64,000 nt of DNA, taken from Caminicella sporogenes DSM 14501. GTDB lineage: Bacteria; Bacillota; Clostridia; Peptostreptococcales; Caminicellaceae. Location of the stretch: NCBI RefSeq assembly GCF_900142285.1, contig NZ_FRAJ01000007.1, positions 62,001-126,000 on the forward strand, in the 5' to 3' direction. The translations under genes and the position numbers were made by a program. Numbering within the stretch: the stretch's first letter is position 1; every line of letters starts with the position of its first letter. This document shows positions 62,003-64,000 of this stretch, piece after piece. Below the pieces are notes generated by a model. The model was not told the DNA's origin, made no database searches, and saw nothing but the letters and a program-made list of their open reading frames with translations.

Positions 62003-62812
62003 TTATCGTCTCCAATTTAATAGTTTTTTTTCTAGATAAACTACTCCTTGATACATAGCAGTGGCAAGTATTGATAGAATGATAACGCTAGTCATAACTA
62101 TATCAAACCTGAATATTTGACTTCCGTAGACAATCAAGTATCCTATCCCAGCTCTTGAAACCATAAACTCTCCGACGATTACACCTACCCATGATAATCC
62201 GACATTTATTTTTAAAGCATTTATTATTGTAGGTATACTAGCTGGAATGATGACTTTTTGGAGTATTTGAATTTTTGTAGCTCCAAAAGTTTTAAGCATT
62301 TTTATTTTACTTTCCTGTACTTGTTTAAAGCCACTATATACACCTAAAATAGTTACAACTAGAGAAATCATAAGAGCTGTAACTATTATTCCTGATATAC
62401 CTGCTCCAACCCAAACTATTATTATAGGTGCTAAAGCTGTTTTAGGCAGTGCATTAAGTACAACCATATAAGGGTCTAAAACTTTGGATATAAAATCTGA
62501 CCACCAAAGAAGTATAGCTATAAGAGTTCCTAGAAATGTTCCTAAAATAAAGCCAACTACAGTTTCAAATATACTTATGCCAATATGTTTTAAAAGGGAA
62601 CCATTAAATAATAATTTTAAAAACAACTTCCACATTTCAGAAGGTGAGCTGGTTAAAAAAGTATCTATTAATTTCAGTCTTGCTGCGATTTCCCATAATG
62701 AAAAGAATAAAACTAATATAGCTATTTGAGTAAGTAAAATAGCTTTCTTTTTTCTTTTAACTTTTTGCAAAAATTCAATATGTTCTTTTGAATATTTTTT
62801 ATTATCATTCAT
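62003..62812 (-). CDS. ABC transporter permease, SsuC/TauC/ThiX type
   Basis: 269 residues with about six membrane helices. FSLWEIAARLKLIDTFLTSSP at the N-terminus and the EAA-type coupling loop KMLKTFGATKIQILQKVIIPA are typical of importers for sulfonates, nitrate/taurine or thiamin precursors. Starts inside the ATPase gene (8-base overlap). No substrate-binding protein gene in the window, so the substrate cannot be named. Confidence 0.9.
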   Translation of the reverse strand: MNDNKKYSKEHIEFLQKVKRKKKAILLTQIAILVLFFSLWEIAARLKLIDTFLTSSPSEMWKLFLKLLFNGSLLKHIGISIFETVVGFILGTFLGTLIAILLWWSDFISKVLDPYMVVLNALPKTALAPIIIVWVGAGISGIIVTALMISLVVTILGVYSGFKQVQESKIKMLKTFGATKIQILQKVIIPASIPTIINALKINVGLSWVGVIVGEFMVSRAGIGYLIVYGSQIFRFDIVMTSVIILSILATAMYQGVVYLEKKLLNWRR

Positions 62813-63584
62813 GTATATCCAGCTCCTTCCATATAATATTAAAATAATCTTTAAATTCAGGAGCTTTTCTAGAGGTTAGAGGAGTTCTTTCAACATCTAA
62901 AGTTAATTTTATTTCATGAATAGATTTTATTTTTGCTGGTCTGCCGGACAAAACGATTACTCTATCGGACATAGAAATGGCTTCTGCCAAGTCATGTGTA
63001 ACTAAGATGGCAGTTTTCTTTTCTTTTTTAATTATAGTACCAACATCATCTGCTACTCTTAAACGAGTTTGATAATCTAGTGCTGAAAAGGGTTCATCTA
63101 ATAATAATAGTTCGGGTTCTGTAGCGAGTGTTCTTATAAGTGCAACCCTTTGTCTCATTCCGCCGGAAAGCTGATTCGGATAGTGATATTTAAAATCTCC
63201 TAGTCCATAGATTTCTAGAAGTTTTTCTGCTTTTGCTATTTTATCTTTTGTGAGTCTGTTTTGCACTTCCAGACCAATTAAAACATTTTTTATTATATTT
63301 CTCCATTCAAAAAGATTATCATTTTGAAACATATAACCAATTTTTTTATCACATTTTTTCACTTCTATACCATTAATAAATATTTTTCCAGATGATGGTT
63401 TAATGAGTCCTGCAATTAAAGACAAGAGAGTAGATTTACCGCAGCCACTTGGACCAACGATTGATACAATTTCGTTTTTATAAACAGAAAGAGACAAATT
63501 GCTTATAGCTAATGTCTCTTCGGTTATAGTATGATATGTTTTATATAAATTTTGTATTTCTACTACTTTATCACTATATATCAT
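62805..63584 (-). CDS. ABC transporter ATP-binding protein, SsuB/TauB type
   Basis: 259 residues. Walker A GPSGCGKST, Q-loop FQND, signature LSGGMRQRVAL, Walker B LLLLDEPFSALD and the switch His in LVTHDLAEA. First gene of the two-gene minus-strand unit. AGGAGG ribosome site before ATG at 63584. The usual third component, an SsuA/ThiY-like lipoprotein, is absent here. Confidence 0.93.
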   Translation of the reverse strand: MIYSDKVVEIQNLYKTYHTITEETLAISNLSLSVYKNEIVSIVGPSGCGKSTLLSLIAGLIKPSSGKIFINGIEVKKCDKKIGYMFQNDNLFEWRNIIKNVLIGLEVQNRLTKDKIAKAEKLLEIYGLGDFKYHYPNQLSGGMRQRVALIRTLATEPELLLLDEPFSALDYQTRLRVADDVGTIIKKEKKTAILVTHDLAEAISMSDRVIVLSGRPAKIKSIHEIKLTLDVERTPLTSRKAPEFKDYFNIIWKELDIHE

Positions 63585-63748
63585 CTATATCCTCCTATCA
63601 AAAAATGTTCATAATTTAGTTTATTCTTACATAGATTAAATTGTTACTAGACTTATATTAAATAGGTGCAAACTTTTTTAGAGGAAATGCAGCAAGTATG
63701 AAGAAGTAATAAAAATATGTAGTTTTAAGTAATAATTTGGAGGAAAAA

Positions 63749-63781
63749 ATGGAAAATATTAAAATATTAAATGGATTGTAA
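63749..63781 (+). CDS. Possible 10-residue leader peptide
   Basis: ATG at 63749 with TTGGAGGA five to six bases upstream encodes MENIKILNGL and a stop. It ends 22 bases before the hairpin that hides the ribosome site of the next gene, a position expected for a translational attenuator. A chance mini-frame cannot be excluded. Confidence 0.35.
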   Translation: MENIKILNGL

Positions 63782-63802
63782 CAAGATATAAATATAAGAG
63801 CA

Positions 63803-63848
63803 CCTCCGCTAAAGAATTATTGTAAAATATAAAAAATAATAACGGAGG
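63803..63848 (+). promoter_or_regulatory. Hairpin hiding the ribosome site of the methyltransferase gene
   Basis: CCTCCG (63803-63808) pairs with CGGAGG (63843-63848), which contains the ribosome site; ATTATT (63816-63821) pairs with AATAAT (63835-63840) above an internal loop. The outer stem is GC-rich in an AT-rich region. Would lower translation unless opened. Confidence 0.55.
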
Positions 63849-63855
63849 GATAGAA

Positions 63856-64000
63856 ATGAATGAAAAAAGCTCTGATATGATTAGTGAATATTTAGAAGTA
63901 TGGGAAAGAGAGTTTAAAGGATGGGACTTTTCATATTTAGAAAAGTATGGCAGAATGAGAGAATTTCCATTGAGTTGGAATTATTATAATGAAATAAGAA
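63856..64000 (+). CDS. Class I SAM-dependent methyltransferase, N-terminal fragment
   Basis: Cut by the right edge; 48 codons seen. MNEKSSDMISEYLEVWEREF and GWDFSYLEKYGRMREFPLSW match the N-terminal lead-in of a family of small-molecule class I methyltransferases; the SAM-binding GxGxG lies beyond the window. ATG after GGAGGG at about seven bases. Target molecule unknown. Confidence 0.7.
   Translation, partial: MNEKSSDMISEYLEVWEREFKGWDFSYLEKYGRMREFPLSWNYYNEIR

Noticed and set aside
1-64000. tRNA, rRNA, CRISPR arrays, prophage or insertion sequences
   Set aside because: None seen on reading both strands; no regularly spaced repeats, transposase or integrase frames.

Overview
The window comes from a low-GC, AT-rich Firmicute of the class Clostridia. 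The content points to a spore-former with an anaerobic, fermentative life: a spore photoproduct lyase-type radical SAM protein, RecU, a [FeFe]-hydrogenase-associated ACT regulator, formate-tetrahydrofolate ligase, NusG-II/ApbE genes and strong AGGAGG ribosome sites with many TTG and GTG starts. The species cannot be named from the sequence. There are no rRNA or tRNA genes, no CRISPR array, no insertion sequence and no phage block. Most of the window is ordinary chromosome.

Layout. 1-1435 (-): a chemoreceptor with an N-terminal heme (H-NOX) domain, cut by the left edge. 1778-3448: fhs. 3761-8903: an amino-sugar operon murQ-nagR-nagP-nagA-nagB with a consensus promoter and a GntR-type operator at its transcription start. 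9062-12662: a GlnK/GlnL-like two-component system followed by a GltP-type symporter. 12750-12950: a structured RNA of unassigned family. 13115-16084: a pantothenate operon (DUF2520 reductase, panB, panC, panD). 16136-18240 (-): feoB and feoA behind two Fur boxes. 18823-25092: unlinked small genes (HAD phosphatase, Nudix hydrolase, hydrogenase-type ACT regulator, RecU, half-size EamA protein, ApbE, NusG-II protein, TIM-barrel isomerase).

25429-32023: one long operon for p-aminobenzoate and folate (pabA, pabB, pabC, a putative nucleotidyltransferase, folE, folP, folB, folK) that ends with a DAHP synthase lacking a regulatory domain, so the precursor pathway travels with its product pathway. 32271-37566: an orphan OmpR-type regulator, a YihY membrane protein, a lipoprotein and a PhoP/PhoR-like pair. 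37626-40549 (-): a LUD protein, an ABC-class ATPase and an arginine-tailed small protein. 40704-44210: a second GlnK/GlnL-like pair, this time with GltS.

44400-51686: the most unusual locus, a three-gene operon. Its first gene encodes a 1634-residue protein that seems to join an HD domain, a long helical-repeat region, an NMN-adenylyltransferase-like domain, an acetyltransferase-like domain and a phosphoribosyltransferase-like domain. It is followed by an LDH/MDH-fold protein and a flavodoxin-fold protein with clustered cysteines. I know of no described system with this make-up.

51691-64000: a FliD-tail-like orphan, a secreted DUF2680 protein behind three 11-bp repeats, a nucleosidase-like/spore-photoproduct-lyase-like pair, a dCache chemoreceptor, recJ, small membrane proteins, brnQ, a long non-coding stretch with a 17-bp inverted repeat, two small overlapping genes, a two-gene ABC importer without its binding protein, and the start of a methyltransferase gene whose ribosome site can be hidden in a hairpin. 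Many annotated starts were chosen by ribosome-site spacing rather than by the longest frame.
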